64,000 bases of DNA, taken from Bradyrhizobium erythrophlei. Its GTDB lineage: Bacteria; Pseudomonadota; Alphaproteobacteria; Rhizobiales; Xanthobacteraceae. The position numbers and the translations under genes are program-made. The notes beneath the pieces were generated by a model. That model had not been told where the DNA came from and searched no databases. It was given only the letters and a program-made list of their open reading frames with translations. The DNA lies in contig FSRD01000001.1 of the NCBI GenBank assembly GCA_900129675.1, positions 1,973,501 through 2,037,500 of the forward strand. Reading direction: 5' to 3'. The stretch's first letter is position 1, and every line of letters begins with the position of its first letter. Below, piece after piece: positions 36,640 to 47,148 of this stretch.

Positions 36640-38070
36640 TCATTCCTGCAGCTGGCGCTTCAGCGATTCGACCTCTTCGGACAGTGCCGTATCCCTGGTG
36701 ACCAGTGCCTCGATCTTGCGCACGGCATGCAGCACCGTGGTGTGATCGCGCCCGCCGAACCGGCGGCCGATCTCGGGCAGCGAGCGCAGCGTCAGCGTCT
36801 TAGCCAGATACATCGCGACCTGACGGGGCCGGACCACATTCGCGGTACGGCGGGAGGACAGCAGGTCCGAGCGGCTCACATTATATTGCCGGGCGACCAC
36901 CCGTTGAATGTCCTCGATCTTGATCCGCTTCGGCTCCTGCGGACGGATCAGGTCGCGGACTTCGCGCTCGGCCATTTCCAGCGTCACCGGCTGGGCATTG
37001 AGCTTGGAGTGCGCCAAGAGGCGGTTGATCGCGCCTTCGAGGTCACGGCCGTTATGGGTGATGGTCCGCGCCAGATAATCCAGCACCGGTTCCGGCACGT
37101 CGAAGCTCGCATGATGGGCGCGGGCCGCGGCGACGCGCGATTTCAGGATTCCGAGCCGCAACTCTTCGCCGAGCGAACCCATCTCCACGACGAGGCCGCC
37201 GGCCAGCCGCGAGCGGACCCGGTCGTCGAGGCTTTCGAGATCGGACGGCGGGCGGTCGGCGGCGATCACCACCTGGCGGCCGGCGTCGATCAGCGCATTC
37301 AGCGTGTGGCAGAACTCGGCCTGGGTCGATTTGCCCTGCAGGAACTGCAGGTCGTCGATCACGAGCACGTCGATGCCGCGCAGTGCCTCCTTGAACGCCA
37401 GCGCTGTCTGCGTTTTGAGCGCGGCGACGAAGCCGTACATGAACTTCTCGGCGGTGAGATAAAGCACCTTGCGCTCGGCGCCCGAGTTGCCGGCCCATGT
37501 CACCGCCTGCAACAGATGGGTTTTGCCGAGGCCGACGCCGGCGTGGATGTAGAGCGGATTGAACATCACGGCATCGCCGCGCCGGCCTTCGGCGACCTGA
37601 CGCGCGGCGGCGTGCGCCAGCGTGTTGGAGCGGCCGATCACGAAACTTGCGAATGTCAGGCGCGGATCGAGCGGCGAGCCGCCCAGCGCATCATGGCTGG
37701 CGGACACCGGCGCGGTCGCGGTGGCGCGCAATTCGGGCGCGGGACGGCCATCGGCGCGCTCGGGACGGCGCTGATCGGCCGGCGCAGGGGCCTCCTTGAC
37801 CGGGGCCGCGCAGCGCATCGCCGTGCGCACGGTAAGATCGACCCGATGCACTTCCGGCATTTCGGCCTGCCAGCAGGTCAGAACGCGATCGGCGTAATGC
37901 GCCTGGATCCAGCTCTTGAGGAACCGGGTCGGAACCGACAGATGGACGCTTTCGTCCTGCACGCTCTCCAGGTCCATGCGCGCAAACCAGCTTGTATAGA
38001 CGTCTTCGCCGACGCTCGAGCGCAACCGGCCTTTTACCCGCGACCAGCGATCCTGTTCGATATTTGTCAT
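36640..38070 (-). CDS. dnaA: Chromosomal replication initiator DnaA
   Basis: AAA+ ATPase that binds DnaA boxes and melts the origin. 476 residues from ATG 38070 ([20 protein letters not shown]). Walker A is [13 protein letters not shown] and Walker B is [13 protein letters not shown]. The C-terminal DNA-binding domain has [20 protein letters not shown] and the signature [16 protein letters not shown]. It heads the dnaA-dnaN-recF-gyrB series and is preceded by a long gene-free region. The variable linker (domain II, about residues 95-135) is Pro/Ala-rich. Confidence 0.98.
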   Translation of the reverse strand: MTNIEQDRWSRVKGRLRSSVGEDVYTSWFARMDLESVQDESVHLSVPTRFLKSWIQAHYADRVLTCWQAEMPEVHRVDLTVRTAMRCAAPVKEAPAPADQRRPERADGRPAPELRATATAPVSASHDALGGSPLDPRLTFASFVIGRSNTLAHAAARQVAEGRRGDAVMFNPLYIHAGVGLGKTHLLQAVTWAGNSGAERKVLYLTAEKFMYGFVAALKTQTALAFKEALRGIDVLVIDDLQFLQGKSTQAEFCHTLNALIDAGRQVVIAADRPPSDLESLDDRVRSRLAGGLVVEMGSLGEELRLGILKSRVAAARAHHASFDVPEPVLDYLARTITHNGRDLEGAINRLLAHSKLNAQPVTLEMAEREVRDLIRPQEPKRIKIEDIQRVVARQYNVSRSDLLSSRRTANVVRPRQVAMYLAKTLTLRSLPEIGRRFGGRDHTTVLHAVRKIEALVTRDTALSEEVESLKRQLQE

Positions 38071-39210
38071 TGCCTGAGAACTTTTCTGAAAGAGTAGTGG
38101 TGTTGTGAAATCGCCGTGCAGGTTTCCTGGCACGGCGCGACCTCAAGCGAAGCTTCCTGCTCCGGACATAGATCAACCGTTCGGCGAAGATGCCGTCGGG
38201 CAAATCATGGGCTGGAGAAGAAGCGCCCGCGAGGTCAGCGCGTACTCGACGGTCTTTCCGGAGTTCGCGCAAAGGGCTGGGTAGAGCTGCAATCCAAGGT
38301 GTCGGAAACGGTTCCGTTTGAAATCGGCATGTCGAATGCCGCGATGATTCCGTAAAGCATACTACCTCCCCCTCCCACCGCGATTACGCGCGGCGAGTTG
38401 TCAACTCGAAAGTGTTTTTCGAAGCCAGTCTACCGCTACCGAACATCACAATGCCCAGCGCTGCGCCGCCGCGTACCTCAGTCTGTCGTCTTCAACACGT
38501 TCGCGGGCTCCGCATTCCCATGCAATCGTTGTCGGCTGGCGCCGTATCTCCCTTGTCCGTAGCGCACGAAAGCCACGCCGAGAAATTTAGACACAGAACA
38601 GCCGTCCTCATATTGCTATGAGTTATCAACTTAGCATCGCTTGGAAAGCGTCGCTAACGCGCACACCGCCGCCGATTTGCACGTCCGCCCTTGGTTCTCA
38701 AACCGCGCTGATCTGGAGAGCCGTAGGCGTCGCGAACGATCTAAGAAATACACTATGCGCGAGTTCTGACAATCCGTTGAATCGACGAAGATGAACGAGT
38801 CTTCGCCGGTGTTGCCGCGCTGCAATTGCGAAATCGGAAAGCAAGTTTTTGAATCCGCGCACAGAATCGCGCGCGCCGGTCGCCGTCACAAATCTCGCGG
38901 CGCCCGCAAAAAATATTCATAAAAAATTTACGTTCGATCTCGCGCGAGCCAATTTTCAAACCGCTTGGACTTGCTATGGGGATAAGTGATTAGCGAAGCG
39001 AAGTTTTTCGCGGTTGTTTTTTCGGGTAACTCCCGCCCGGCTTTCGCGGATCGGAAACCAGGCGCTATGTCATGTTCCCGGCATAACGAGCCGGCTTCTC
39101 GCATTCGAGCGCATAGCACTGTCGGTGCAACAACCAGCACCTCGTAAAAATACGGGTGTGAAGAAGCATGACACGCACTCAGCTGTGCCGCAATCGAACA
39201 ATCGAATATC
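38071..39210. other. Long gene-free region upstream of dnaA; candidate control or origin region
   Basis: About 1.1 kb with no supported gene. It contains an AT-rich stretch (about 38905-38935), a DnaA-box-like TTATCCCCA on the minus strand near 38980 (one mismatch to TTATCCACA) and TTATCAACT near 38620 (two mismatches). These could serve dnaA autoregulation. No dense box cluster is visible, and in many Rhizobiales the true origin lies elsewhere, so oriC is only a possibility. Confidence 0.4.
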
Positions 39211-39246
39211 AAAAAAGAAAAGCCCGGCTGAGCCGGGCTTTTTTGA
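39211..39246 (-). terminator. Intrinsic terminator of rpsT
   Basis: On the minus strand, AGCCCGGCT and AGCCGGGCT form a 9-bp GC-rich stem with a 1-base loop, followed by TTTTCTTTTTT. It begins about 25 bases past the rpsT stop. The plus-strand side also ends in six T, so it may work in both directions. Confidence 0.9.
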
Positions 39247-39267
39247 CGAATATCTTTTTCAGTCAGT

Positions 39268-39534
39268 TCATTTCGCAAGCTTGGCGATCTGGTGCGTGAG
39301 GCGCGACACCTTCCGGCTCGCGTTGTTCTTGTGAATTATGTTGCGCTGCGCTGCCTGCATCAGTTCTGGTTCCGCTTGCGCCATCGCCTTCAATGCCGCA
39401 TCGCGATCGCCGCTCTTGATCGCTTCCTCGACGGTGCGAACCGCACCGCGCATCTGGGTGCGGCGCGACTTGTTGATGATGGTGCGGCGGGCAATCTTGC
39501 GGGTCGCCTTTTTGGCGGAAGTGGTATTGGCCAT
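39268..39534 (-). CDS. rpsT: 30S ribosomal protein S20
   Basis: Primary 16S rRNA-binding protein of the small subunit. 88 residues from ATG 39534 ([20 protein letters not shown]). It has the three-helix Lys/Arg/Ala-rich pattern of S20, with [17 protein letters not shown] and [18 protein letters not shown]. The longer upstream frame is not used. Its own terminator follows. rpsT upstream of dnaA is characteristic of this group of alphaproteobacteria. Confidence 0.97.
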   Translation of the reverse strand: MANTTSAKKATRKIARRTIINKSRRTQMRGAVRTVEEAIKSGDRDAALKAMAQAEPELMQAAQRNIIHKNNASRKVSRLTHQIAKLAK

Positions 39535-39904
39535 GTTCTCAACTATCCTTCGGCGCTGGTCGCTCAGTGGTCGGGCTTGAGCGCGCCGGCCGTTCAAATC
39601 GTGTGATCGACGCTGGTGTGTCTTACAAGGGTGTTCATCAAGGGCGTTCTTGAGGATGCCATGCTCCGGAGCGAAAAGGCTCACACAGCAGCAATGCTCA
39701 AAGAACAGCGGCGGCGGGATTGCGCCCGCCGCCATTGGGGGTCTTATAGAGGGCGCGCCCCGCACCGTCAACGCTTTCCGGGCTCCCCGAAGTTGCGGGA
39801 ATCCGGCCGGAAAGGGCGCATAAGTCGCTGATGAGGTTGAATTTCTCCGGGCCGCCCGCTATTGGCTGACGGCCCAGGGCGCCCGACAGATATTAAGGTG
39901 ACGC
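39535..39904. other. Intergenic region upstream of rpsT
   Basis: About 370 bases between divergent genes. It should carry the rpsT promoter; no small gene is supported. Confidence 0.4.
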
Positions 39905-40222
39905 ATGATCCGCGGTTTCTTCCGACTTATCGGCCTGCTGCTGCTGGCCGGCGGATTTATCTTCATGGTCTATGACGGCGCCCGCTTCGTGGCCGACCAG
40001 ACCCTGCGTTTCACCCGGTTCGGGCAGTTCTGGAACGATATTCACCAATCCAGCCAGTTGGCGTTCCGGACCTGGCTGGAGGGCAAAGCACCCTGGCTGT
40101 GGAACAGCGTCATCAAGATCATCCTGGACCAGCCGGTGTTTGCCGTGCTGGGCGTGGCCGGCATTTTGCTCATGATCTTGTTCCGGCCGCGCAAGCCGTT
40201 GATCGGCTATTCGCGCGATTGA
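39905..40222 (+). CDS. Small membrane protein of unknown function
   Basis: 105 residues with two membrane helices: residues about 5-27 (FFRLIGLLLLAGGFIFMVYD) and 77-96 (FAVLGVAGILLMILF). The intervening polar part includes DQTLRFTRFGQFWNDIHQ. The C-terminus RPRKPLIGYSRD is cytoplasmic-looking. It resembles small inner-membrane proteins common in Bradyrhizobium. No function recognised. Confidence 0.75.
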   Translation: MIRGFFRLIGLLLLAGGFIFMVYDGARFVADQTLRFTRFGQFWNDIHQSSQLAFRTWLEGKAPWLWNSVIKIILDQPVFAVLGVAGILLMILFRPRKPLIGYSRD

Positions 40223-40394
40223 CCCCGGAGGTCGGCTGCACCGCAGCACCAGCCGACCAGGACGGCCGCTCTAACAGGGCTGCTGACCTAACAAGGCGCG
40301 CGCAACAGGGCTGCGGCGATCGGCGTAAAGATATATAGAAGTCAACCGGCCGACGCCTCTCCACCTCGGCCGATGCTCCGTCTGGAGGTCATCC

Positions 40395-41051
<657 letters not shown>

Positions 41052-41150
41052 CCTCTTCCCTCTTCACCTTGCGCGCCAGCGGGGGTGAGGCCGAAAAAAC
41101 GATTTGTTAACCATAACCGGTGCAAGACTGGAGCTGTCTCGCTTTGAGGG

Positions 41151-41909
41151 ATGGCTCCGGTGCGGGTTGCGCGCGCGTTTCGATTACCGATCACTGCGAT
41201 CATGACTGCGCTCGCCCTGTCGGGCTGCATGCGCACGACCGGTCCCGTCGCGGTCCCGCAGCCGCAGAGCGATCTCGATTCCATGGCTTACGGCCAGACC
41301 TACGCGCCGGCTCCGGAAGCGGTCGCCTATTCCGGCGGCGGCGCCGTCAGCGCGCTTCGCTCGGCCTTTGCCGCGGCCCCTCGCGGCTATTCCGCGCCGG
41401 CGCCAGCCCAGGCGGTCTATGCAGCGCCGGTCGAACCGGTGCGATACGACGCGGCCTATCATCTCGATGCCGGCGACAAGCTGCGCGTCGTGGTCTATGG
41501 CCAGGAAGGCCTCACCAATACCTACGCCATCGACGCCGGTGGTTCGATCACCATGCCGCTGATCGGTCCGGTGCCCGCGCGCGGCCGCACGCCGGCGGGA
41601 CTGGCGGCGGGGATATCGGCCAAGCTGCGCGGCGGCTTTATCCGCGACCCCTCGGTCGCGGTGGAAATCGAAGCCTACCGCCCGTTCTTCATCCTCGGCG
41701 AAGTCGCCGCTCCCGGCCAATATCCTTACGTCCCCAACATGACGGTCGAGAGCGCGGTGGCGATTGCCGGCGGCTTCTCGCCACGGGCGCGGCGCGACAG
41801 CGTCACGCTGACGCATACCGACGAGTCCGGAACGGGGCGCTTCGTGGTTCCGCTCGGCACGCCCCTCAGCCCGGGCGATACGGTGCTGATCGGCGAGCGC
41901 TGGTTCTAG
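41151..41909 (+). CDS. Polysaccharide export lipoprotein (Wza/OPX-like)
   Basis: 252 residues. A lipoprotein signal peptide ends in ALSGC, so Cys25 or nearby would be lipidated. The Poly_export domain starts at YHLDAGDKLRVVVYGQEGLT and continues to IGPVPARGRTPAGLA. An SLBB-type segment follows (YRPFFILGEVAAPGQYPYVP). It is shorter than Wza and lacks the C-terminal transmembrane helix, so it may be a periplasmic or short outer-membrane export component. No glycosyltransferases or Wzc partner are adjacent. Confidence 0.88.
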   Translation: MAPVRVARAFRLPITAIMTALALSGCMRTTGPVAVPQPQSDLDSMAYGQTYAPAPEAVAYSGGGAVSALRSAFAAAPRGYSAPAPAQAVYAAPVEPVRYDAAYHLDAGDKLRVVVYGQEGLTNTYAIDAGGSITMPLIGPVPARGRTPAGLAAGISAKLRGGFIRDPSVAVEIEAYRPFFILGEVAAPGQYPYVPNMTVESAVAIAGGFSPRARRDSVTLTHTDESGTGRFVVPLGTPLSPGDTVLIGERWF

Positions 41910-41920
41910 GCTAGTTCTCA

Positions 41921-42003
41921 GTCATTCCGGGGCGTCGCGAAGCGACGAACCCGGAATCTCGAGATTCCGGGTCCACGCGAAGACGCGTGTCCCGGAATGA
42001 CGA
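41921..42003. repeat. Dispersed palindromic repeat (GTCATTCCGGG type)
   Basis: Starts GTCATTCCGG and ends CCGGAATGAC, so the outer arms are inverted. Inside is CCGGAATCTCGAGATTCCGG, a near-perfect palindrome. A related copy is at 49503-49584. It lies between convergent genes. Confidence 0.85.
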
Positions 42004-42011
42004 CTACGTCG

Positions 42012-42686
42012 TCATTTCCTCAGATGCTTCGCAAAGAACTCCAGGCTGCGCGGCCAGGCGATGTCGGCGCTGGTCTTGTCGTAGCTTGCGCGTTCGTCGC
42101 AGTGAAAGCCGTGCTGCGCCCCCGGATAGACGTGGATCTCGACCTCGGGCCGCTTGGCCTTGATGGTGTCGACATCGGTCAGCGGGATGCCCGCATCCTT
42201 TTCGCCGAAATGCAGTTGCGTCGGTACCTTCGGCTTGTCGTCGGCAAAGCGGACGATGGCGCCGCCGTAATAGCCGACCGCAGCCGACAGGCCTGACAAT
42301 TTGGTCGCCGCCGCATAGGCGACGCTGCCGCCGAGGCAGAAACCGACGATGCCGACTGGCCCGACATTTTTGACCGCGTCGATCGCGGCCTGGGTGTCGA
42401 GCAGCATCGCGGCCCAGTCGGGATTGGCGACGAACTTGCGCGCATTGGCAATCTCATCGGGCGAATAGCCGCACTGGAAGTCCGGCTCGATGCGGTCGAA
42501 GATCGACGGCGCAATTGCGATATATCCGGCGCCGGCCAGGCGATCGCTGACCGCGCGAATGTGGTGATTGACGCCAAAAATCTCTTGGATCACGACGATC
42601 GCCGCTTTCGGCGCGCCAGCGGGGTCGGCGCGATAGCCGCCCAGTTTGAAGCCGTCCGAAGCCGTCAGTTTGATATCTTGTCCCAC
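42012..42686 (-). CDS. Dienelactone hydrolase family protein
   Basis: 224-residue alpha/beta-hydrolase. The nucleophile elbow GFCLGGSVAY has Cys, as in true dienelactone hydrolases, about residue 119. The acid is in FGEKDAGIPL and the His in YPGAQHGFHCDERAS. VVIQEIFGVNHHIRAVSDR is a family signature. The likely substrate is an unsaturated lactone from aromatic catabolism, but no such pathway genes are nearby, and the family is broad. Confidence 0.9.
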   Translation of the reverse strand: MGQDIKLTASDGFKLGGYRADPAGAPKAAIVVIQEIFGVNHHIRAVSDRLAGAGYIAIAPSIFDRIEPDFQCGYSPDEIANARKFVANPDWAAMLLDTQAAIDAVKNVGPVGIVGFCLGGSVAYAAATKLSGLSAAVGYYGGAIVRFADDKPKVPTQLHFGEKDAGIPLTDVDTIKAKRPEVEIHVYPGAQHGFHCDERASYDKTSADIAWPRSLEFFAKHLRK

Positions 42687-42746
42687 GGGTCATCCATTTG
42701 CGTTGAGGGTTGCACGAAGATTTTTTGAGATGATCAAAGCGGCCGG

Positions 42747-43094
42747 CTACTGCCACATCCAGTTGTGGCCCCAGTCGCCCTTCCAGCCGGCCAGCCTGCC
42801 TTTGCGGAACTGCAGGTAGAGCCGGTCCTTGATGAAGAACAATCCGCTGCCGCCGACATTCCGGAACGTGAGGTAGATTTCATTGCCGGGGCGGCCGCTG
42901 ACATAGTTCAGCGGTGTGCCCAGCGCGCGCGACGCCTGTTCCGCGTCCATGCCGAAGGCCAGCGGCGTATTGTTCGACAAGGTCGCGGTGAAGGATGGCG
43001 GGTAGGGGCCGCCGGTCGGCGGCAGGTGTTGCGCCCAGGCCGGCACCGAAGCGCCGGCGATCATAAGCGATACGGATAACGCAAGCGTTTTCAT
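42747..43094 (-). CDS. Exported protein of unknown function
   Basis: 115 residues. Residues 1-21 are a Sec signal peptide ending AWA|Q. The mature part is small and beta-rich (NNTPLAFGMDAEQASRALG, NEIYLTFRNVGGSGLFFIKD). The start overlaps the stop of the upstream hydrolase by ATGA at 43091-43094, so the two are co-translated. No function is known to me. Confidence 0.75.
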   Translation of the reverse strand: MKTLALSVSLMIAGASVPAWAQHLPPTGGPYPPSFTATLSNNTPLAFGMDAEQASRALGTPLNYVSGRPGNEIYLTFRNVGGSGLFFIKDRLYLQFRKGRLAGWKGDWGHNWMWQ

Positions 43095-43879
43095 GACGCG
43101 GCCCGCTGCGGTGCGCTGGCGTCGAGGCCGTCAAGGAACGGCAGCACCGCGTCGATAAAGGCCTGCGGCTGGTCGATGTTGACGGCATGTCCCGCGGCCG
43201 GGATCACCACTTTCCGGGCGCCGGGAATCTTCGCCGCCATATAGTCGGAGGCGGCCAGGAACGGCGTGTCGTCGGCGCCGACCACGACCAGCGACGGCAC
43301 TTTGATATCGGGCAGCGATTCGATCACGCGGGCATCGCGCTGGGTCAGCATGCCGCGCGCGGCGCGGGCCAGACCCGAGGCATCGCGGTGCGTCACGCTT
43401 GAGCGTTCGCGGCTGCCGGACTTCAAAACCTCGAGACCCTCGCGCTCAAAACGATCACCGGTGTCATGTGCACGCTTGTTCCAGATTTCGCGGGCGTCGT
43501 CCTTCTTGAAGCCGGGTCCGGTGTCGATGATCAGCAGCGCCCGCACGCGCTCCGGATGGGTGCGATAAAACGCCAGCGACATGTAGCCGCCGAGCGACAG
43601 CCCGCCGACGATCGCCTTGGCGGCGCCGACTTCGTCAAGCAGCGCGGCCATATCGGCGACCGTCAACGCTTCGCTGTAGGCCGCGGGATCGCTGGGGTAG
43701 TCGGACTGGCCGTGGCCACGCATGTCCCACAGCACAAGTTTGTGATGTCTCGAAAGCGCCTCGATCTGGCCCTGCCACATGCCAGAGGTCGATGAATAGC
43801 CGTGGGTCAGCAACAGCGGCGGGCCGTTGCCATGAACCTCGTAATAGATATTGACCCCGTCACGACTGAGCTTTGGCAT
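43091..43879 (-). CDS. Alpha/beta-fold hydrolase
   Basis: 262 residues. The nucleophile is Ser in GGLSLGGYMSL (about residue 95), the acid is in VVVGADDTPFLAA and the His in PAAGHAVNIDQP. The oxyanion region TLTHGYSS-like sequence reads LLTHGYSSTSGMW. It is similar to 3-oxoadipate enol-lactonase and other carboxylesterases; the exact substrate cannot be told. Upstream gene of a two-gene operon with the exported protein. Confidence 0.9.
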   Translation of the reverse strand: MPKLSRDGVNIYYEVHGNGPPLLLTHGYSSTSGMWQGQIEALSRHHKLVLWDMRGHGQSDYPSDPAAYSEALTVADMAALLDEVGAAKAIVGGLSLGGYMSLAFYRTHPERVRALLIIDTGPGFKKDDAREIWNKRAHDTGDRFEREGLEVLKSGSRERSSVTHRDASGLARAARGMLTQRDARVIESLPDIKVPSLVVVGADDTPFLAASDYMAAKIPGARKVVIPAAGHAVNIDQPQAFIDAVLPFLDGLDASAPQRAAS

Positions 43880-44525
43880 TGCAGCTTCCCAAAGTGATGA
43901 TGAGCCTTCCGGCCCGGAAGCATCCTAGCGCGATCCATTCGCCGTTGGGAAATGCAGAAACGGCAGGCGATGTCTGCGGCGGCGACCCCCATTGACAATA
44001 CGATGACAAAATCTTGGACAAAATCTTGCCGCGGCGCACAACGTTAGATTTCAAGATGACGTTTTCTTCGCGCTATTCCAAATTGCATTGCCTCTGGACA
44101 GGAAGCGCCAATAGCGAGAAGGCCACCGGTGTAGGCTCGTTCCGATCTCGGCGGAAGCGGTAAAGGCGAACATGAAGGCGTAACGATGCTTACCTCGCGA
44201 CAACAACGATCCGCTGGAGGTTCCTTCGGCGGACTTTTTTATGGGGCGTTCGTGGGGGAGTATTGCGTCGCCAGCAGCCGTCATTGCGAGGAGCGTGAGC
44301 GACGAAGCAATCCAGCTTGTTGCGCATGGATTGCTTCCGGCCTTCGCTCGTTGAGCTACGGCGGACAGGTCGCTGGCGCTCGCAATGACGGCGGTGATGG
44401 GTTCGAGGATCATTAAAATTGTAACATCATCACTAGGTTGACTTTCACGATACGTCTTAAGCCGCAAGGAACGCCTTCTCCGGTAGTCTTTGTTGTCGGT
44501 CACTACCGCAAGGCTCTGGGGTCCC
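43880..44525. other. Gene-free stretch containing a dispersed repeat
   Basis: About 645 bases without a supported gene. It includes the repeat at 44279-44390 and should carry the promoter of the HD-GYP gene. Confidence 0.45.
44279..44390. repeat. Dispersed palindromic repeat (GTCATTGCGAG type)
   Basis: Begins GTCATTGCGAGGAGCG...GAAGCAATCCA and ends with the inverted complement TGGATTGCTTC...CGCTCGCAATGAC. Related copies are at 47703-47787 and 49590-49626. Confidence 0.85.
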
Positions 44526-45623
44526 ATGACAGCTTTAACCAACAAGACTGCGTCCAAACGCCGGCTGCTGCTGGCGTCGGATCGAAGCGATCAAAGCAGT
44601 GAATTGGCCAGCATTCTGCAGTCGGTCGGCCAGGTCGACACCATCACGACATCGCAAATTCCCGACGCGCCGGCGCGCGATCTCTCGGGGATCGTGGTCG
44701 ATATCAATTTGCGCTCCGCCGAGAGCGTGCAACTCGTGCGCAACAAGCTGCGGGCCGAAGCGTACCGCGAGATGCCGCGGCTGTTCGTGCTTGCCGATGC
44801 GCTTCATCATGGATCGATGCAGGCCTGGGCGCTGGGCGCGACCGACACGATTTCGCGCCCGTTCGACGCGCAGGGCATCTTGCAACGCATCCGCGCCGCG
44901 TTTCCGGACAGCGATGGATATGACGAGACCGAGCGCGGCAAGGCCCTGAACCGGGGCGTTGCGGCGGCGCACGCCGTGATGGTCAAGATCTTCGAGAAGC
45001 TTCCGGCCGGCATTCCGCTGAAATTCAGCGACGTCGTGGAAGCCGAAAGCAAGATTCTGAAGGCCATCAAGCACTCCTCGCTGCGCGAATGGCTGACGAC
45101 GGTCGGCTGTCACCACACCGATACCTATCGCCATTGCCTGTTTGTCACCGGCTTTGCCGTCGCCTTCGCCCAGCATCTCGGCATGCGCGAGGACGACCAG
45201 CGGCGTCTCGCCCGCGCCGCCCTGCTGCATGACGTCGGCAAGGCGTTCATTCCGGTTAGCCTGCTGGACAAGCCGGGTCCGCTCACCGAGGCGGAAATGG
45301 AGCTAATGCGCGAGCATCCGCGCCGCGGCTATGACGCCCTGTCGGCCCAGGGCGGCTTTCCGCCGGAGATGCTGGACGTGGTGCTGCACCATCACGAATT
45401 CCTCGATGGCACCGGGTATCCCAACGGGCTGAGCGGCAATCAAATCAGCGACATCGTCCGCCTGACCACGATCGTGGACATCTATGCGGCGCTGGTGGAG
45501 AAGCGGGCCTACCGGCTGCAGTTCACCCACGCCAATGCGTTTTCCATGATGGAAGAGATGGGCGGCCAGCTCGACCAGCAATTGCTGCAGGCGTTCCGCC
45601 CGGTGGCGTTCGGGTATTATTGA
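44526..45623 (+). CDS. HD-GYP domain protein with degenerate receiver domain
   Basis: 365 residues from ATG 44526. Residues about 12-135 have a CheY-like fold with Asp in IVVDINL, but the conserved Lys is Arg (SRPF), so normal phospho-signalling is doubtful. Residues about 190-350 are an HD-GYP domain: LLHDVGK (HD), HPRRGYD, HHHEFLDGTGYP (GYP) and LTTIVDIYAAL. HD-GYP domains hydrolyse cyclic di-GMP to pGpG or GMP. The regulated process is not indicated by neighbours. Single gene. Confidence 0.92.
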   Translation: MTALTNKTASKRRLLLASDRSDQSSELASILQSVGQVDTITTSQIPDAPARDLSGIVVDINLRSAESVQLVRNKLRAEAYREMPRLFVLADALHHGSMQAWALGATDTISRPFDAQGILQRIRAAFPDSDGYDETERGKALNRGVAAAHAVMVKIFEKLPAGIPLKFSDVVEAESKILKAIKHSSLREWLTTVGCHHTDTYRHCLFVTGFAVAFAQHLGMREDDQRRLARAALLHDVGKAFIPVSLLDKPGPLTEAEMELMREHPRRGYDALSAQGGFPPEMLDVVLHHHEFLDGTGYPNGLSGNQISDIVRLTTIVDIYAALVEKRAYRLQFTHANAFSMMEEMGGQLDQQLLQAFRPVAFGYY

Positions 45624-45756
45624 GCACTCACGTCAATCCGGCGCCAACGCTCGCGTCCCCGGGATGATGCCCGCCTGCCGCCAGCCGCTCAGCGCAAGTA
45701 TTCGGGCTTCTCAGCCGGCTAGCTATCGGTGATCATCGCACGCGCGTTGCGAATTC

Positions 45757-47073
45757 ATGAACGATGGCGGCAGGAAACCCATGGCCAGCAGGTTAGCCTC
45801 AGACGATGTCGATATCCCAGCCGACATTGCCGCCACCCTCGTCAACCCGGCCGCCTACGCCGACCACCGCATCCACGACAGCTATCGCTGGCTCCGCGCC
45901 AACAATCCGCTGGGAACTGCACGGACCGAGAAGTTCGATCCGTTCTGGGTCGTCACCAAGCACGCGCATATCCAGGCCATCAGTCGCCAGAACGAACTTT
46001 TTCACAATGCGGACCTTTCGACGATCCTGACGGCACGAGCGGGCATCGAGCGCATCCGCGAGATCACCGGCGGACCGAACCTGGTGCGCTCGCTGGTGCA
46101 GATGGACGCCCCCGACCATCCGAAATATCGGGCGCTGACGCAGGGCTGGTTCATGCCGGCCAATCTCGGGAAATTCGAGGCGCGGGTGCGCGACATTGCA
46201 CGGCATACCGTGGCGCGCATGATCGAAAAGGGCGGGCAGTGCGATTTCGTCGCCGACGTGGCGCTCGGCTATCCCCTGCACGTCATCATGGAGATTCTCG
46301 GCGTGCCGGAACAGGACGAGCCGAGAATGCTCAAGCTGACCCAGGAACTGTTCGGCGCGCAGGATCCCGATACGGCGCGGATCAGGGAGGCACTCTCGCC
46401 CGAACAGTTTTCCGTCATGATGCAGGCGGTCGTGAACGATTTCGGCGCCTATTTCAGGGCAATCACCGAGGACCGGCGCCGCAGCCCGCGCGACGATCTG
46501 GCCACCGTGATCGCCAATGCCAGGATCGGCGGCGAATACATGCCCGACCATGATGCCACCAGCTATTACATGATCGTTGCGACTGCAGGCCACGACACGA
46601 CGTCATCCTCGACCGCGGGCGCGATCTGGGCGCTTGCCGAAGATCCCGAACAATTCGCGCGCGTCAGGGCCGATCCGGAACTGATCCCGGGCCTCGTCGA
46701 CGAGGCGATCCGCTGGATGACGCCGGTCAAGCATTTTATGCGATCGGCCACCGCCGACACCGAATTGGGCGGGCGCAAGATCGCCAAGGGCGACTGGCTG
46801 ATGCTGTGCTACGCGTCCGGCAATCGCGACGAGGACGTGTTCGAGGAACCATTCAAATTCCGCTGCGACCGCAAGCCGAACCGGCACATCGCCTTCGGCT
46901 ATGGTGCGCATTTGTGCCTCGGCCAATATCTCGCCAAGCTGGAAATGCGGATCCTGTTCGAGGAACTGCTGCCGCGACTGAAATCGATCGCGCTCGACGG
47001 CGAGGTGAAGATGACGCAGGCCACCTTCGTCAACGGACCGAAGAAATTGCCGATCCGTTTTGAGCTGAACTGA
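45757..47073 (+). CDS. Cytochrome P450
   Basis: 438-residue haem monooxygenase. The I-helix is ATAGHDTTSSS with the acid-Thr pair; ExxR is in DEAIRW; the haem loop is FGYGAHLCLGQYLAKLE with the Cys ligand. The length and the LVQMDAPDHPKYRALTQGW segment resemble the CYP125/142-like bacterial steroid or fatty-acid hydroxylases, but substrate assignment is speculative. It has a canonical I-helix, unlike the P450 at 1.7-2.9 kb. The redox partner is not adjacent. Confidence 0.95.
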   Translation: MNDGGRKPMASRLASDDVDIPADIAATLVNPAAYADHRIHDSYRWLRANNPLGTARTEKFDPFWVVTKHAHIQAISRQNELFHNADLSTILTARAGIERIREITGGPNLVRSLVQMDAPDHPKYRALTQGWFMPANLGKFEARVRDIARHTVARMIEKGGQCDFVADVALGYPLHVIMEILGVPEQDEPRMLKLTQELFGAQDPDTARIREALSPEQFSVMMQAVVNDFGAYFRAITEDRRRSPRDDLATVIANARIGGEYMPDHDATSYYMIVATAGHDTTSSSTAGAIWALAEDPEQFARVRADPELIPGLVDEAIRWMTPVKHFMRSATADTELGGRKIAKGDWLMLCYASGNRDEDVFEEPFKFRCDRKPNRHIAFGYGAHLCLGQYLAKLEMRILFEELLPRLKSIALDGEVKMTQATFVNGPKKLPIRFELN

Positions 47074-47148
47074 GCGGTCGTAACCGTCGTCCCGGTTGGT
47101 GGCGTTTGGACGTTGATCGCTCGTCCTGGCAGAGAGTACCATGCGCGG

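Noticed and set aside
36490..38097. 535-codon plus-strand frame opposite dnaA
   Set aside because: Antisense shadow of dnaA, without domain features.
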